A DNA stretch of 64,000 nucleotides from Thioalkalivibrio paradoxus (GTDB lineage Bacteria; Pseudomonadota; Gammaproteobacteria; Ectothiorhodospirales; Ectothiorhodospiraceae), in NCBI GenBank assembly GCA_011390565.1, contig JAABSC010000006.1, positions 60,711 to 124,710 on the forward strand, written 5' to 3'. How positions within the stretch are numbered: position 1 is the stretch's first letter; the number at the start of each line of letters is the position of its first letter. The translations under genes were made by a program, and so were the position numbers. Shown in pieces: positions 17,032 through 26,673 of this stretch. The notes beneath the pieces were generated by a model that saw only the letters and a list, made by a program, of their open reading frames with translations, had not been told where the DNA came from and searched no databases.

Positions 17032-17331
17032 TCAGACTTCCGGATCAGCGAACGCCTTGTTGACCCGCTCGCGCAATTCCTTTCCGGGTTTGAAGTGGGG
17101 TACGTGCTTGCCCGGAAGCGCCACGCCCTTGCCCGTCTTCGGGTTGCGTCCGACGCGGGGTGGCCGGAAATGTAGTGCGAAACTGCCGAATCCCCGGATT
17201 TCCACGCGCTCGCCATGGGCCAGTGCCTGGCTCATTCGCTCGAGCACGCCCTTGACGCAGAGTTCAACGTCCTTGGCCGGCAGATGGGGGGTCTTGTCTG
17301 TGAGTTTCTCGATCAATTCGGACTTCGTCAA
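17032..17331 (-). CDS. ihfB: Integration host factor beta subunit
   Basis: A 99-residue HU/IHF protein: [17 protein letters not shown], then the [23 protein letters not shown]-binding arm start and GRNPKTGK at the arm tip, ending with the beta-type [12 protein letters not shown]. The start codon is TTG at 17331 with GGAAGGG just upstream. IHF bends DNA with IhfA to organise promoters, recombination and replication. It follows rpsA by about 160 bases as in other gammaproteobacteria. Confidence 0.93.
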   Translation of the reverse strand: MTKSELIEKLTDKTPHLPAKDVELCVKGVLERMSQALAHGERVEIRGFGSFALHFRPPRVGRNPKTGKGVALPGKHVPHFKPGKELRERVNKAFADPEV

Positions 17332-17489
17332 TGCCCTTCCCCCTGGTCATTCAGCATCATGAATCAGGGAGGCCGCCCGCCCTCGGAGCGGACGGCTTCC
17401 CTGCCTTCGAAACTTCTGGAACACCGGGCCGGACGTTCTCCGAAACCCCGCCGATCAGGCGAGATTCCGGAGCGCCGGAACCGCTCTCA

Positions 17490-19160
17490 TCAATCGTTAC
17501 GGCTGCTCATTTTCTCCTTGAGCAGTGCTCCGAGCGAAGTGGTGGCGGCGGAGGCCGAGTAGTCCTGCACGATCTCGGCTTCTTCCTGGTAATCCTTCGC
17601 CTTGATCGAGAGACTGATGGCGCGGGTCTTCTTGTCCACGCCCATGAACTTGGCCTCGATCTTGTCACCGACGTTCAGCACGCTGCGGGCATCCTCGACG
17701 CGATCGCGGGAGATATCCGCGGCGCGCAGGATCCCGTCGATCCCATCGGCAAGCTCGACCACCGCAGCCTTCGCATCCACTTCCTTGACGACGCCGGAGA
17801 CGATGCTGCCCTTGGTGTGCTCGGCCACGAAGCTGGAGAACGGATCGCGATCCAGCTGCTTCAGACCGAGTGAGATCCGCTCGCGCTCCGGGTCCACGGA
17901 CAGCACCACGGCTTCCACCTCGTCGCCCTTCTTGAAGTTGCGGATCGCCTCTTCGCCCGGCACCTGCCAGGACAGGTCCGACAGATGAATCAGACCGTCG
18001 ATGCCGCCTTCCAGACCCACGAACACACCGAAGTCGGTAATCGACTTGATCTGGCCCCGAACCTTCTCGCCCCGGTTGTGATTGGAGGCAAAGTCTTCCC
18101 AGGGATTCTGCAGGCACTGCTTCATGCCCAGCGAAATGCGGCGGCGCTCTTCGTCCAGGTCGAGAATCATCACCTCGACCTCGTCCCCGATCGCCACGGC
18201 CTTGCCGGGGTTCACGTTCTTGTTGGTCCAGTCCATCTCGGACACATGCACCAGGCCTTCGACCCCGTCTTCGATCTCGACGAAGCAGCCGTAGTCGGTG
18301 ATGTTGGTCACGCGACCGAAGATGCGCGTTCCGGTCGGATAGCGGCGGGCGATGTTTTCCCACGGATCCTCGCCCAGCTGCTTCAGGCCCAGGGATACCC
18401 GCATGCGCTCGCGATCGAACTTGAGCACCTTGATGTCCACTTCCTGCCCGATTTCGACCACATCGGAGGGATGCTTGACCCGCTTCCACGCCATGTCGGT
18501 GATATGCAGGAGACCATCGATGCCACCCAGATCGAGGAACGCACCGTAATCGGTCAGGTTCTTCACGATCCCCTTGACGACCACGCCTTCCTGGAGGTTC
18601 TTCAGCAGTTCCTCACGCTCGGCGCTGTATTCCTGTTCGACCACCGCACGGCGGGAGACGACCACGTTGTTACGGCGGCGATCGAGCTTGATCAGCTTGA
18701 ACTCCAGCTCCTTGCCTTCGAGATACGCGGTGTCGCGAACCGGACGCACGTCCACAAGTGAACCGGGGAGGAACGCGCGGATATCTCCGAGTTCGACGGT
18801 GTACCCGCCCTTGACCTTGCCGGAGATCAGGCCGACGACGTATTTCTCGTCCTCCATCGCTCCTTCCAGACGATCCCAGGCCTTCGCACGCTTCGCCTTT
18901 TCGCGAGACATGCGGGTTTCGCCGAAACCATCTTCGGCCGTTTCGAGGGCCACCTCGACGACATCACCGACCTGAACTTCCAGCTCGCCCCGCTCGTTCA
19001 TGAACTGCTCGGTGGGGATCACGCCTTCGGACTTGAGACCGGCGTTCACCAGGACCACATCGGGACCGACGTGAATCACGGTGGCACTGAGAATGGCACC
19101 CGGCTGCATCTGGGTGTAGGCCATGCTCTCTTCGAGCATCTGCGCAAAACTTTCACTCAT
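17490..19160 (-). CDS. rpsA: 30S ribosomal protein S1
   Basis: A 556-residue protein with six S1/OB repeats, each showing the G-x-V-x(n)-GAFVxL pattern (for example [20 protein letters not shown] and [21 protein letters not shown]). Length and repeat number match gammaproteobacterial S1, which brings mRNAs to the 30S subunit. ATG 19160 has no evident Shine-Dalgarno sequence, as known for rpsA, whose translation is controlled by S1 itself. Confidence 0.96.
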   Translation of the reverse strand: MSESFAQMLEESMAYTQMQPGAILSATVIHVGPDVVLVNAGLKSEGVIPTEQFMNERGELEVQVGDVVEVALETAEDGFGETRMSREKAKRAKAWDRLEGAMEDEKYVVGLISGKVKGGYTVELGDIRAFLPGSLVDVRPVRDTAYLEGKELEFKLIKLDRRRNNVVVSRRAVVEQEYSAEREELLKNLQEGVVVKGIVKNLTDYGAFLDLGGIDGLLHITDMAWKRVKHPSDVVEIGQEVDIKVLKFDRERMRVSLGLKQLGEDPWENIARRYPTGTRIFGRVTNITDYGCFVEIEDGVEGLVHVSEMDWTNKNVNPGKAVAIGDEVEVMILDLDEERRRISLGMKQCLQNPWEDFASNHNRGEKVRGQIKSITDFGVFVGLEGGIDGLIHLSDLSWQVPGEEAIRNFKKGDEVEAVVLSVDPERERISLGLKQLDRDPFSSFVAEHTKGSIVSGVVKEVDAKAAVVELADGIDGILRAADISRDRVEDARSVLNVGDKIEAKFMGVDKKTRAISLSIKAKDYQEEAEIVQDYSASAATTSLGALLKEKMSSRND

Positions 19161-19253
19161 GGGTTGGTTGAACCTGTGGTTGTCGCGGTCTGTGGCGGAA
19201 TGCCACACCCGGGTTTGGGTTTGAAAACCCCGCTCGCGCGGGAACGAAAAGCC

Positions 19254-19955
19254 TCATTGCTGTTGCTGCGCCCTGCGTATGGAAAGCACCGTACGCAGCC
19301 GTTCCAGGATCATCGAGACCACGCCCTGCGCATCGATCGCGGTGCAGTCCAGGATCCAGGCATCGCCTGCCGGCTTCAATGGTGCGGTGACCCGCTCGGT
19401 GTCCCGGCGGTCGCGCGCCTCCATTTCTTCCCGAAGGGCGCGAAGGTTAGCACTAAGTCCTTGTTCCTTCAACTGCTTGTACCGGCGATTTGCGCGTTCT
19501 TCCACACTGGCCGTCAGGAACACCTTGAGCGCGGCGTCCGGGAACACCACCGTGCCCATATCCCGGCCATCGGCGACCAGGCCCGGAGCCGACGCGAACG
19601 CCCGCTGGCGTTCCAGAAGCGCTTCCCGAACTTCCGGGATGGTGGCGACTCTTGACGCATCACTGCCCGCACGCTCGGTTCTCAGTTGTGCGTCGACGCG
19701 CTCCCCTTCCAACCAGGTCTGCACCAGATCACCGGCCTCCTGAACTCGGAATTCAACATCCAACCCACTCGCAATATCCGTGAGTTGTGAAACATTTCCC
19801 AAGTCGATTCCACGGTTCCTCGCCGCCAGCCCCACCAGCCTGTACAGAGCACCGCTATCGAGCAGGTGCCAGCCGAGTTCCCCCGCCAGACGCTTGCTCA
19901 CGGTACCCTTGCCGGCGCCTCCCGGACCGTCGATGGTCAGCACCGGCGGGGTCAT
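19254..19955 (-). CDS. cmk: Cytidylate kinase
   Basis: A 233-residue (d)CMP kinase: P-loop LTIDGPGGAGKGTVSKRLA, LLDSGALYRLVGLAA substrate loop, VADGRDMGTVVFPDA and the lid ERANRRYKQL. It phosphorylates CMP/dCMP in nucleotide salvage. The start ATGA overlaps the aroA stop by four bases, the usual arrangement in the aroA-cmk-rpsA section of the supraoperon. Confidence 0.95.
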   Translation of the reverse strand: MTPPVLTIDGPGGAGKGTVSKRLAGELGWHLLDSGALYRLVGLAARNRGIDLGNVSQLTDIASGLDVEFRVQEAGDLVQTWLEGERVDAQLRTERAGSDASRVATIPEVREALLERQRAFASAPGLVADGRDMGTVVFPDAALKVFLTASVEERANRRYKQLKEQGLSANLRALREEMEARDRRDTERVTAPLKPAGDAWILDCTAIDAQGVVSMILERLRTVLSIRRAQQQQ

Positions 19956-21256
19956 GCGCGGATCCCCAGACCCGCCGCGCGCGCCCTCTCGGGGAACCCC
20001 GGGAAAGAAGTCGCCACGTTCGCACAGTCCCGGATTTCCAGGGGCCCCTCGGAACGCAGTGCGGCCATCGCGAACGACATGGCGATCCGATGGTCGCCAT
20101 GACTTTCGATCACGCCCTTTCCGAGGGATTCCCGACCACGGATGCGGATTCCGTCGGGCCGGACCTCGCATTCCACCCCCAGCACACCGAGCCCATCCGC
20201 CATCACCTGGATGCGATCGCTTTCCTTCACGCGCAGTTCCTCGGCACCCGTGAGCAGCGTCTCGCCGTCAGCGCAGGCCGCCGCCACGAAGAGTGCGGGA
20301 AACTCATCGATGGCCAGCGGCACCAGCTCCCGCGGAATCTCGATGCCGTGCAGCGGGGCCCACTGTACGCGGAGATCGGCCACGGGCTCGCCGCCGATCT
20401 CGCGTCGTTCGAGCACTTCGATGGATGCGCCCATCAGGCGCAGAATGTCGATCACGCCGGTCCGAGTCGGGTTTACACCCACGTGCCGCAGAAGCACGTC
20501 GGAGCCCGGTGCGATGGTGGCCCCGACCAGGAAGAAGGCGGCCGACGAAATGTCCGCGGGAACATCCACCGGGCACGCCCGCAACCGTCCGCCACCGACC
20601 AGGCATACCGTGGATCCGTCCCGACGCACCTCGTAGCCGAACCCCTGAAGCATCCGCTCGGTGTGATCGCGGGTCGGTGCGGGTTCGGTGACACAGGTCT
20701 CGCCCCGGCTCCACAAGCCGGCAAGCAGCAGTGCCGATTTGACCTGGGCGCTCGCCACGGCCAGCGTGTGCCGCTGCCCGACCAGCACCTGGCCACCCCG
20801 CACCCTGAGCGGCGGTGTGCCGGACCCGCTGGTGTCGATCCGCGCACCCATGCGCGCAAGGGGTTCGGTCACCCGACGCATCGGCCGGCGGCTCAGGGAA
20901 GCATCCCCGGCCAGTTCACTATCGAATTCCTGCCCCGCCAGAACCCCACAAAGCAGTCGCATCGCGGTACCCGAGTTGCCCATATCCAGGGGTCCGCCGG
21001 GGGCCTTCAGACCCTGCAGTCCGACACCGTCGATGATCACGGTGTTCGATTCCTGGCGCTCGATCGGTACGCCCATCGCCTGGAATGCCGCCAGCGTGGC
21101 CAGGCAATCCTCGCCGTCCAGAAACCCCGTGACCGTGGTCCGTCCCTCGGCGAGCGCCCCCAGCATGATGGACCGGTGGGAAATGGACTTGTCGCCCGGG
21201 ACACGAAGATCACCACGCAGGGACCCCCCCGGCGACAGAAAAAAGGTTGCTGTCAT
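19952..21256 (-). CDS. aroA: 3-phosphoshikimate 1-carboxyvinyltransferase (EPSP synthase)
   Basis: A 434-residue enzyme of the shikimate pathway. Visible motifs are LRVPGDKSISHRSIMLGALAEG in two parts (the K-S binding pair), LDMGNSGTAMRLLCGVLAG (the NSGTAxR signature), SAQVKSALLLAGL and LRVKESDRIQVMADGL. The NAGTA/NSGTA loop suggests a class II type enzyme. It starts five bases after tyrA and overlaps cmk. Confidence 0.95.
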   Translation of the reverse strand: MTATFFLSPGGSLRGDLRVPGDKSISHRSIMLGALAEGRTTVTGFLDGEDCLATLAAFQAMGVPIERQESNTVIIDGVGLQGLKAPGGPLDMGNSGTAMRLLCGVLAGQEFDSELAGDASLSRRPMRRVTEPLARMGARIDTSGSGTPPLRVRGGQVLVGQRHTLAVASAQVKSALLLAGLWSRGETCVTEPAPTRDHTERMLQGFGYEVRRDGSTVCLVGGGRLRACPVDVPADISSAAFFLVGATIAPGSDVLLRHVGVNPTRTGVIDILRLMGASIEVLERREIGGEPVADLRVQWAPLHGIEIPRELVPLAIDEFPALFVAAACADGETLLTGAEELRVKESDRIQVMADGLGVLGVECEVRPDGIRIRGRESLGKGVIESHGDHRIAMSFAMAALRSEGPLEIRDCANVATSFPGFPERARAAGLGIRA

Positions 21257-21261
21257 GTCGT

Positions 21262-22143
21262 CTACTGATCCAGTTGAACCTGCATTTTTTCGCTGAAGCG
21301 ATCACGCGCCTTCTTCGCAAAGGCAAACCGCGATTCCAGCGCCGCTGCGTCACTCTCGGCGATCTGCGCGCGCAGGGTATCGAGATCGCGCTGAAACCGC
21401 TCCATCACCTCGAGCAACGCCTCGCGATTGGCGATGCAGATGTCGCGCCAGACCACGGGGTCGCTCGAGGCAATCCGGGTGAAATCACGGAAACCACCCG
21501 CGGCATAATGGAAAATCTCGTCGCTCTCGCTCAACCGCGCCAGGGATTCGACCAGGGCAAAGGCGAGCACATGCGGCAGATGGCTGGTTGCGGCCAACAC
21601 GTGATCGTGATGGGCCGGCGTCATGAATTCGATTCGGGCGCCCGCATCCCGCCACATCTGGGCAATGCGGTCGGTTGCCATGGGGCTGGTCTCATCCGCC
21701 GGAGTGAGAATGACCAGCCGCTCCCGGAACAAGTCCGCAAACGCCGCGCTGACTCCACTCTTCTCGGTACCCGCAATCGGATGTCCGGCAACAAAGTTGC
21801 GCGGAAGATGCCCGAAACCGGATCGGATCGACTCGATCACCGCCTGCTTGCTGCTGCCCACGTCCGTCAACAGGGCCTGCTCGGGCCAGTGGCCGGCAAG
21901 GGCTTCGGCAAGCCCCTGCATGGAACCGAGCGGTACCGCGAGCACGCCCACATCGGCGCCTTCACAGGCTTCGAGGGGATCCGTGGTCCAGCGATCGATG
22001 ACCCCGAGACGCTGCGCCTCCTCCAGGTTCGCGGCATTGCGGGAACAGCCGACGACCTCGACCACCTGGCCCGCCTGGCGCAGCGCGAGCGCCAACGATC
22101 CGCCGATCAGTCCCACTCCGAAGATGACCAGGCGCTGGATCAT
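21262..22143 (-). CDS. tyrA: Prephenate/arogenate dehydrogenase
   Basis: A 293-residue monofunctional dehydrogenase: Rossmann motif VIFGVGLIGGSLALALRQ, AVPLGSMQGLAEALAGHW, the catalytic His region FVAGHPIAGTEKSGV, and the all-alpha dimerisation domain with ATSHLPHVLAFAL. It has no chorismate mutase domain. It converts prephenate or arogenate to tyrosine precursors; cofactor choice cannot be told from reading. Overlaps hisC by four bases (ATGA). Confidence 0.9.
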   Translation of the reverse strand: MIQRLVIFGVGLIGGSLALALRQAGQVVEVVGCSRNAANLEEAQRLGVIDRWTTDPLEACEGADVGVLAVPLGSMQGLAEALAGHWPEQALLTDVGSSKQAVIESIRSGFGHLPRNFVAGHPIAGTEKSGVSAAFADLFRERLVILTPADETSPMATDRIAQMWRDAGARIEFMTPAHHDHVLAATSHLPHVLAFALVESLARLSESDEIFHYAAGGFRDFTRIASSDPVVWRDICIANREALLEVMERFQRDLDTLRAQIAESDAAALESRFAFAKKARDRFSEKMQVQLDQ

Positions 22144-23258
22144 GATGCCAGTACGCGGTCGAGCGCCAGCAGGAAGCGCTCGTTCTCCGCCGCCCGCCCG
22201 ATCGTGACCCGCAGGTGGGTCGGCAAACCGTAGTTGGCCACCGGCCGGACGATCACGCCCGCCCGGAGCAGTGCGTCATACACCGCCCCTGGAGGCCGAC
22301 GCACGTCGAAGGTGATGAAATTCCCGACCGACGGGATGTAGTCCAGACCGCGCGCGGCCAGACCTTCGCCCACCTGGCGCAGGCCCTCCCGGTTCACGCG
22401 CACGCTTTTCTGCACATGCTCGGTGTCCGCCAGTGCCGCGAGTCCCGCGACCTGTGCAAGTGAGTTGACGTTGAAAGGCTGCCGGACGCGGTTCAGCAGC
22501 TCCGCGACCGGGGCCGAACTTACCGAATACCCCAGACGCAACCCGGCAAGCCCGTGGATCTTGGAGAAGGTCCGGGTCACGATCAGATTCGGGTACCGCT
22601 CAACCCACTGCGTCGCGTCCGGGTAATCGGGGGCCTCGACGTACTCGGCATAGGCCTCGTCGACCACCACGAGGGTTTCCTCCGGCAACTGGGCCACGAA
22701 GGCCTCCAGCGCCCTCGCCTCCAGCCACGTCCCGGTGGGGTTGTTCGGGTTGGCCACGAACACCACGCGCGTGGCGGAATCGACCCGCGTCGCCATCGCG
22801 GCCAGGTCATGTCCGAATGGCTGATCCGCCGTCGCCGCAAGCGCGGGTACGGCGCGGCCTTCGGCGGAAACCGCCTGGACCACCAGCGGATACACGGCAA
22901 AGGCATGCTGCGAGAACACCGCATTGCGACCCGGCGCGAGCCAGGTCCGGGCGATCAGTTCAAGAATCTCGTTGGAACCGTTGCCCAGGATGATCTGGGG
23001 GGGTGCCACGCCGTGGCGCTTGGCCAACGCCTGCTTCAGCGCGAAGCCGTTGCCGTCCGGATACATGTGCAGGCTGCCGAGAACGTCCCGCAGCGCCTCC
23101 AGCGCGCGCGGACTCGGCCCCAACGGGTTCTCGTTCGAGGCCAGCTTCACCGCATCGCGGATACCCAGTTCGCGCTCCAGCGTCTCGACAGGCTTGCCCG
23201 GTTCATAGGGACGGAGGGCCTGCACGCCCGGAACCGCCAGCGCAGCGAAGTCAATCAT
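22140..23258 (-). CDS. hisC: Histidinol-phosphate/aromatic aminotransferase
   Basis: A 372-residue fold-type I PLP aminotransferase. Motifs: KLASNENPLGPSPRALEAL, VVFVANPNNPTGTW, VVDEAYAEYVE, the PLP lysine in TRTFSKIHGLAGLRLGY, and a conserved arginine near the end (HLRVTIGRAAEN). In this supraoperon the hisC-like gene sits between pheA and tyrA and probably serves both histidine and aromatic amino acid transamination. Confidence 0.9.
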   Translation of the reverse strand: MIDFAALAVPGVQALRPYEPGKPVETLERELGIRDAVKLASNENPLGPSPRALEALRDVLGSLHMYPDGNGFALKQALAKRHGVAPPQIILGNGSNEILELIARTWLAPGRNAVFSQHAFAVYPLVVQAVSAEGRAVPALAATADQPFGHDLAAMATRVDSATRVVFVANPNNPTGTWLEARALEAFVAQLPEETLVVVDEAYAEYVEAPDYPDATQWVERYPNLIVTRTFSKIHGLAGLRLGYSVSSAPVAELLNRVRQPFNVNSLAQVAGLAALADTEHVQKSVRVNREGLRQVGEGLAARGLDYIPSVGNFITFDVRRPPGAVYDALLRAGVIVRPVANYGLPTHLRVTIGRAAENERFLLALDRVLAS

Positions 23259-23331
23259 GAGTCAGGTTCCTGTCAACGGAGACGGATGGGTGGAAGCCGG
23301 CATGTCGGGTCTGTACCGCAGTGCCGCCGGC

Positions 23332-24414
23332 TCAGGTCGCGGTCTGCGGATAGCTGCCGAGAATCTTCATCATCTCCGCCTGCTCGCGGAGTGCCCCGAG
23401 GCAGGCCGAGACGGCGGGATCATCCTGATGTCCCAATAAATCCAGGAAGAACACGTAGTCCCAATTCACGCAGCGGGACGGGCGTGATTCGATCCGCGTC
23501 AAGCTGATACCGGCATCGGCGATCGGCTTCAAGAGCCCGAACAGCGAGCCCGGTCGGTTCGCGGTACTCAACATCACCGAGGTGCGGTCACGACCGGTCG
23601 GACCCGTGGCAACGCGGCCGATGACCAGAAAACGGGTCGTGTTGTCGCCGCGGTCCTCGATGTTGCGTGCCAGAACCCTCAAACCATAGCGTTCGGCCGC
23701 GATCTCGCTGGCGATCGCCGCGGAGGCCGCTACCCGCGCGGCATCCTCGGCGGCGCGGCCGTTGCTCGCCGCCTGGCGGCGCTCGACTCCCGGCAGGCTT
23801 CGATCCAGCCACTGCCGGCATTGTGCCAGCGCCTGCGGATGTGCCATCACCACCTGGACGTCCTCCAGACGTTCACAGGTGGAGAGCAGATGGTGCTGCA
23901 CGGGCAGGACGACCTCACCACAGATCAGGAGCGGCGACTCCATGAAACAGTCGACCGTGTGGGTCACCACACCCTCGGTGCTGTTCTCGATGGGGACCAC
24001 GCCGAAATGCGCGCGACCGGCTTCCACTTCGCGGAAAACCGCGTCGATCGAAGGCAGGGGCAAAAGCGTCGCCGCCTGTCCGAAATGCTTGCGCGAAGCA
24101 AGCTGGGTGAACGTGCCCTCCGGGCCGAGATAAGCCACCGACAACGGCTCTTCGAGCGCGAGGCACTCGGACATGATCTCCCGGAAAATGCGCACCACGG
24201 CATCGCCCGGAAGCGGCCCCGGATTGCGTTCGCGAATCTGGCGCAGGATCATCGCTTCGCGCTCGGGGCGATAGAAACTCGGGTCGCCCTGCTGCCGCTT
24301 CACCGCCGCGACATCTTCCGCGCACAGGGCGCGTTCGTTCAGCAGTCGCAGCAGCGCCGCATCGATCTCGTCGATGCGTGCGCGCAACGCCTCCAGATCG
24401 GCTGAATCCGCCAC
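23332..24414 (-). CDS. pheA: Bifunctional chorismate mutase/prephenate dehydratase
   Basis: A 360-residue P-protein. Residues 1-90 form the AroQ chorismate mutase helices (ALRARIDEIDAALLRLLNERA...); about 95-270 form the dehydratase domain (AYLGPEGTFTQLASRKHFG, VVPIENSTEGVVTHTVDCF, TRFLVIG); and 285-360 an ACT domain with GSLFGLLKPIADAGISLTRI and the ESRPSR phenylalanine-binding motif. The start is GTG, sharing its G with the serA TAG stop. Feedback inhibition by phenylalanine is expected from the ACT motif. Confidence 0.94.
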   Translation of the reverse strand: MADSADLEALRARIDEIDAALLRLLNERALCAEDVAAVKRQQGDPSFYRPEREAMILRQIRERNPGPLPGDAVVRIFREIMSECLALEEPLSVAYLGPEGTFTQLASRKHFGQAATLLPLPSIDAVFREVEAGRAHFGVVPIENSTEGVVTHTVDCFMESPLLICGEVVLPVQHHLLSTCERLEDVQVVMAHPQALAQCRQWLDRSLPGVERRQAASNGRAAEDAARVAASAAIASEIAAERYGLRVLARNIEDRGDNTTRFLVIGRVATGPTGRDRTSVMLSTANRPGSLFGLLKPIADAGISLTRIESRPSRCVNWDYVFFLDLLGHQDDPAVSACLGALREQAEMMKILGSYPQTAT

Positions 24415-25586
24415 TACAGGATCCGTGCGCGCAGAACCCCGTCAATTCCCCCGATGGCCTGTGCCGTCGCGGCATCGATCGTTCCTTCCACATCGAGCAG
24501 CGTGTAGGCGAGGTCACCCCGGGAATCGTTCACCAGGTGCAGAATGTTCACGCCGTTCTGCCCCAGCACGTGCGAAATCTGACCGACCCGGTCGGGCAGG
24601 TTCCGGTTGACGATCGCGAGCCGGGTTTCCCCCTTGCGCTCCAGCGTCATCGACGGCAGGTTCACCGAGTACGCGACATTCCCGTGTTCGAGATAGTCGC
24701 GAAGTTCGTCCGCGATCATCACCGCGCAGTTCTCCTCCGATTCCACGGTCGAGGCCCCGAGGTGAGGCAGCGGGATGACCCGGGGATGGCGCACCAGCTC
24801 CGGGGTCGGAAAATCCGTGACGTAGGCGTGCACGTGCCCGCTGTCCAGAGCCGCTCGAAGCGCCGTTTCGTCGATGACACCGTCCCGCGCCAGGTTGATC
24901 ACGATCACGCCGCGCTTCAGGGCCCGGATCCGCTTTTCGTCGAGCGTGTTGCGCGTCTGTTCCGTCAGGGGAACGTGGAAGGTGATGACGTCGGCGTTGG
25001 CGACGACCATGTCGACCGAGCGCGCCCGGTCCACGTCGGATTCGAGGCGCCATGCACTCTCCACGGTGACCTTCGGGTCGTACCCGATCACCTGCATGCC
25101 GAGAGCTCGAGCGGCATTCGCGATTTTCACTCCGATCGCGCCGAGGCCGATGACACCTAACGTGCGGCCGGGCAGTTCGAAGCCCACGAAGCGCTTCTTG
25201 CCATCCTCCACAAGTTTCTGGAAATCGGGGGCGTTGGCGTCGACACCGCGCAGATATTCCGATGCCGGGAGCAGGTTGCGTGCCGCGAGCAGCAACCCGG
25301 CGATCACCAGTTCCTTGACCGCGTTGGCGTTGGCGCCAGGCGCATTGAACACAGCCACGCCGCGATCGGACAACGCCTGTACCGGGATGTTGTTGACGCC
25401 GCTGCCGGCACGGCCGACGGCCACTACGGACTCCGGGATGGGGGTCGCGTGCAGGTTATGCGAGCGAAGCATGATCGCGTCGGGATCGGTCAGGCTGGAG
25501 GCCACCTCGTACTGGTCCCGGGGGAAGCGGTCGAGTCCCCGTACCGCGATGTTGTTGTACGTCTGTATTCGAAACATATCTGCCAT
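24414..25586 (-). CDS. serA: D-3-phosphoglycerate dehydrogenase
   Basis: A 390-residue enzyme starting serine synthesis. The NAD motif LGVIGLGAIGVKIANAARALG, substrate loop GRAGSGVNNIPVQAL, catalytic ARDGVIDETALRAAL and PLPHLGASTVESEENCA are visible, with a short C-terminal ACT domain (RVGQISHVLGQNGVNILHL). ATG 25586 lies five bases after serC; ATG 25577 is a second option. Its presence between serC and pheA brings the first two serine steps into one operon. Confidence 0.92.
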   Translation of the reverse strand: MADMFRIQTYNNIAVRGLDRFPRDQYEVASSLTDPDAIMLRSHNLHATPIPESVVAVGRAGSGVNNIPVQALSDRGVAVFNAPGANANAVKELVIAGLLLAARNLLPASEYLRGVDANAPDFQKLVEDGKKRFVGFELPGRTLGVIGLGAIGVKIANAARALGMQVIGYDPKVTVESAWRLESDVDRARSVDMVVANADVITFHVPLTEQTRNTLDEKRIRALKRGVIVINLARDGVIDETALRAALDSGHVHAYVTDFPTPELVRHPRVIPLPHLGASTVESEENCAVMIADELRDYLEHGNVAYSVNLPSMTLERKGETRLAIVNRNLPDRVGQISHVLGQNGVNILHLVNDSRGDLAYTLLDVEGTIDAATAQAIGGIDGVLRARIL

Positions 25587-25590
25587 CCGT

Positions 25591-26673
25591 TCAGGCGTGC
25601 CGCTGCTCGAAATCAGCCATGAACTCGACGAGCACATCGACTGCCGATTCGGGGACGGCATTGTAGATGCTCGCCCGCATGCCACCCACCGAGCGATGAC
25701 CTTTCAGCCCGGACAGCCCTGCCGCATCCGCCTGCTTGAGGAAGCTGCCGTCCAGAGACTCGTCCGCAAGAATGAACGGAACGTTCATCCACGAACGCGC
25801 GGAAGGCTCAACGGGGTTGCGGTAGAACTCGGAGTTGTCGACGAAGCGATAGAGCTTGCGCGCCTTGCGCTCGTTCACGTCCGCCATGGCCGCCAGACCG
25901 CCCTGCTCCAGGAGCCATTCGAACACCAGCCCGGAGAGGTACCAGGCCAGGGTGGGTGGCGTGTTGTACATCGAATCATTCTTGGCCTGCAGCGCGTAAT
26001 CGAGCACCGCCGGAACCTGACCCGACTTGCGCTCCATCAGATCCCTGCGCACGATCACCAGCGTCAGCCCGGCCGGCCCGATGTTCTTCTGAGCACCGGC
26101 GTAGATGACCCCGAAGCGATCGATCTCCAGCGGCCGCGACAGAATCGTCGACGACATGTCCGCCACCAGGGGCACGGAGCCCGTGTCGGGAACGAAGTGG
26201 AACTCGACGCCCCCGATCGTCTCGTTCGGCGTGTAATGGACATAGGCCGCAGCGGGATCGAGTTTCCAGGTCGCCGGATCCGGAATCGAGGCATAGCCCT
26301 GAGCCTGACTGCTCGCGACGATATTGACCGGCCCGTACTTGCCCGCTTCCTTGATCGCCTTGCCGGACCAGGCCCCGGTGTCGATGTAGTCCATGGCCTG
26401 GCCGCCGGACTGCAGATTCAAGGGCACCGCCGCAAACTGCCCGGTCGCCCCGCCCTGCAGAAACAGCACGGCGTATTCGTCGGATACACCCAGCAGACTA
26501 CGGAGGTCCTGCTCCGCCTTTTCCGCTACTTGCATGAAAGTCTTACCGCGGTGACTCATCTCCATCACCGACATTCCGGTCCCGCGGAAATCCATCCATT
26601 CCGCCTGTGCGCGCTCCAGCACCACTTCCGGAAGGGCTGCGGGACCCGCGCTGAAATTGAACACTCGACTCAT
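25591..26673 (-). CDS. serC: Phosphoserine aminotransferase
   Basis: A 360-residue PLP aminotransferase of serine (and pyridoxal) synthesis: [51 protein letters not shown], the PLP lysine in [22 protein letters not shown], and [16 protein letters not shown] at the end. Starts with a four-base overlap to gyrA, as in many gammaproteobacteria. Confidence 0.95.
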   Translation of the reverse strand: MSRVFNFSAGPAALPEVVLERAQAEWMDFRGTGMSVMEMSHRGKTFMQVAEKAEQDLRSLLGVSDEYAVLFLQGGATGQFAAVPLNLQSGGQAMDYIDTGAWSGKAIKEAGKYGPVNIVASSQAQGYASIPDPATWKLDPAAAYVHYTPNETIGGVEFHFVPDTGSVPLVADMSSTILSRPLEIDRFGVIYAGAQKNIGPAGLTLVIVRRDLMERKSGQVPAVLDYALQAKNDSMYNTPPTLAWYLSGLVFEWLLEQGGLAAMADVNERKARKLYRFVDNSEFYRNPVEPSARSWMNVPFILADESLDGSFLKQADAAGLSGLKGHRSVGGMRASIYNAVPESAVDVLVEFMADFEQRHA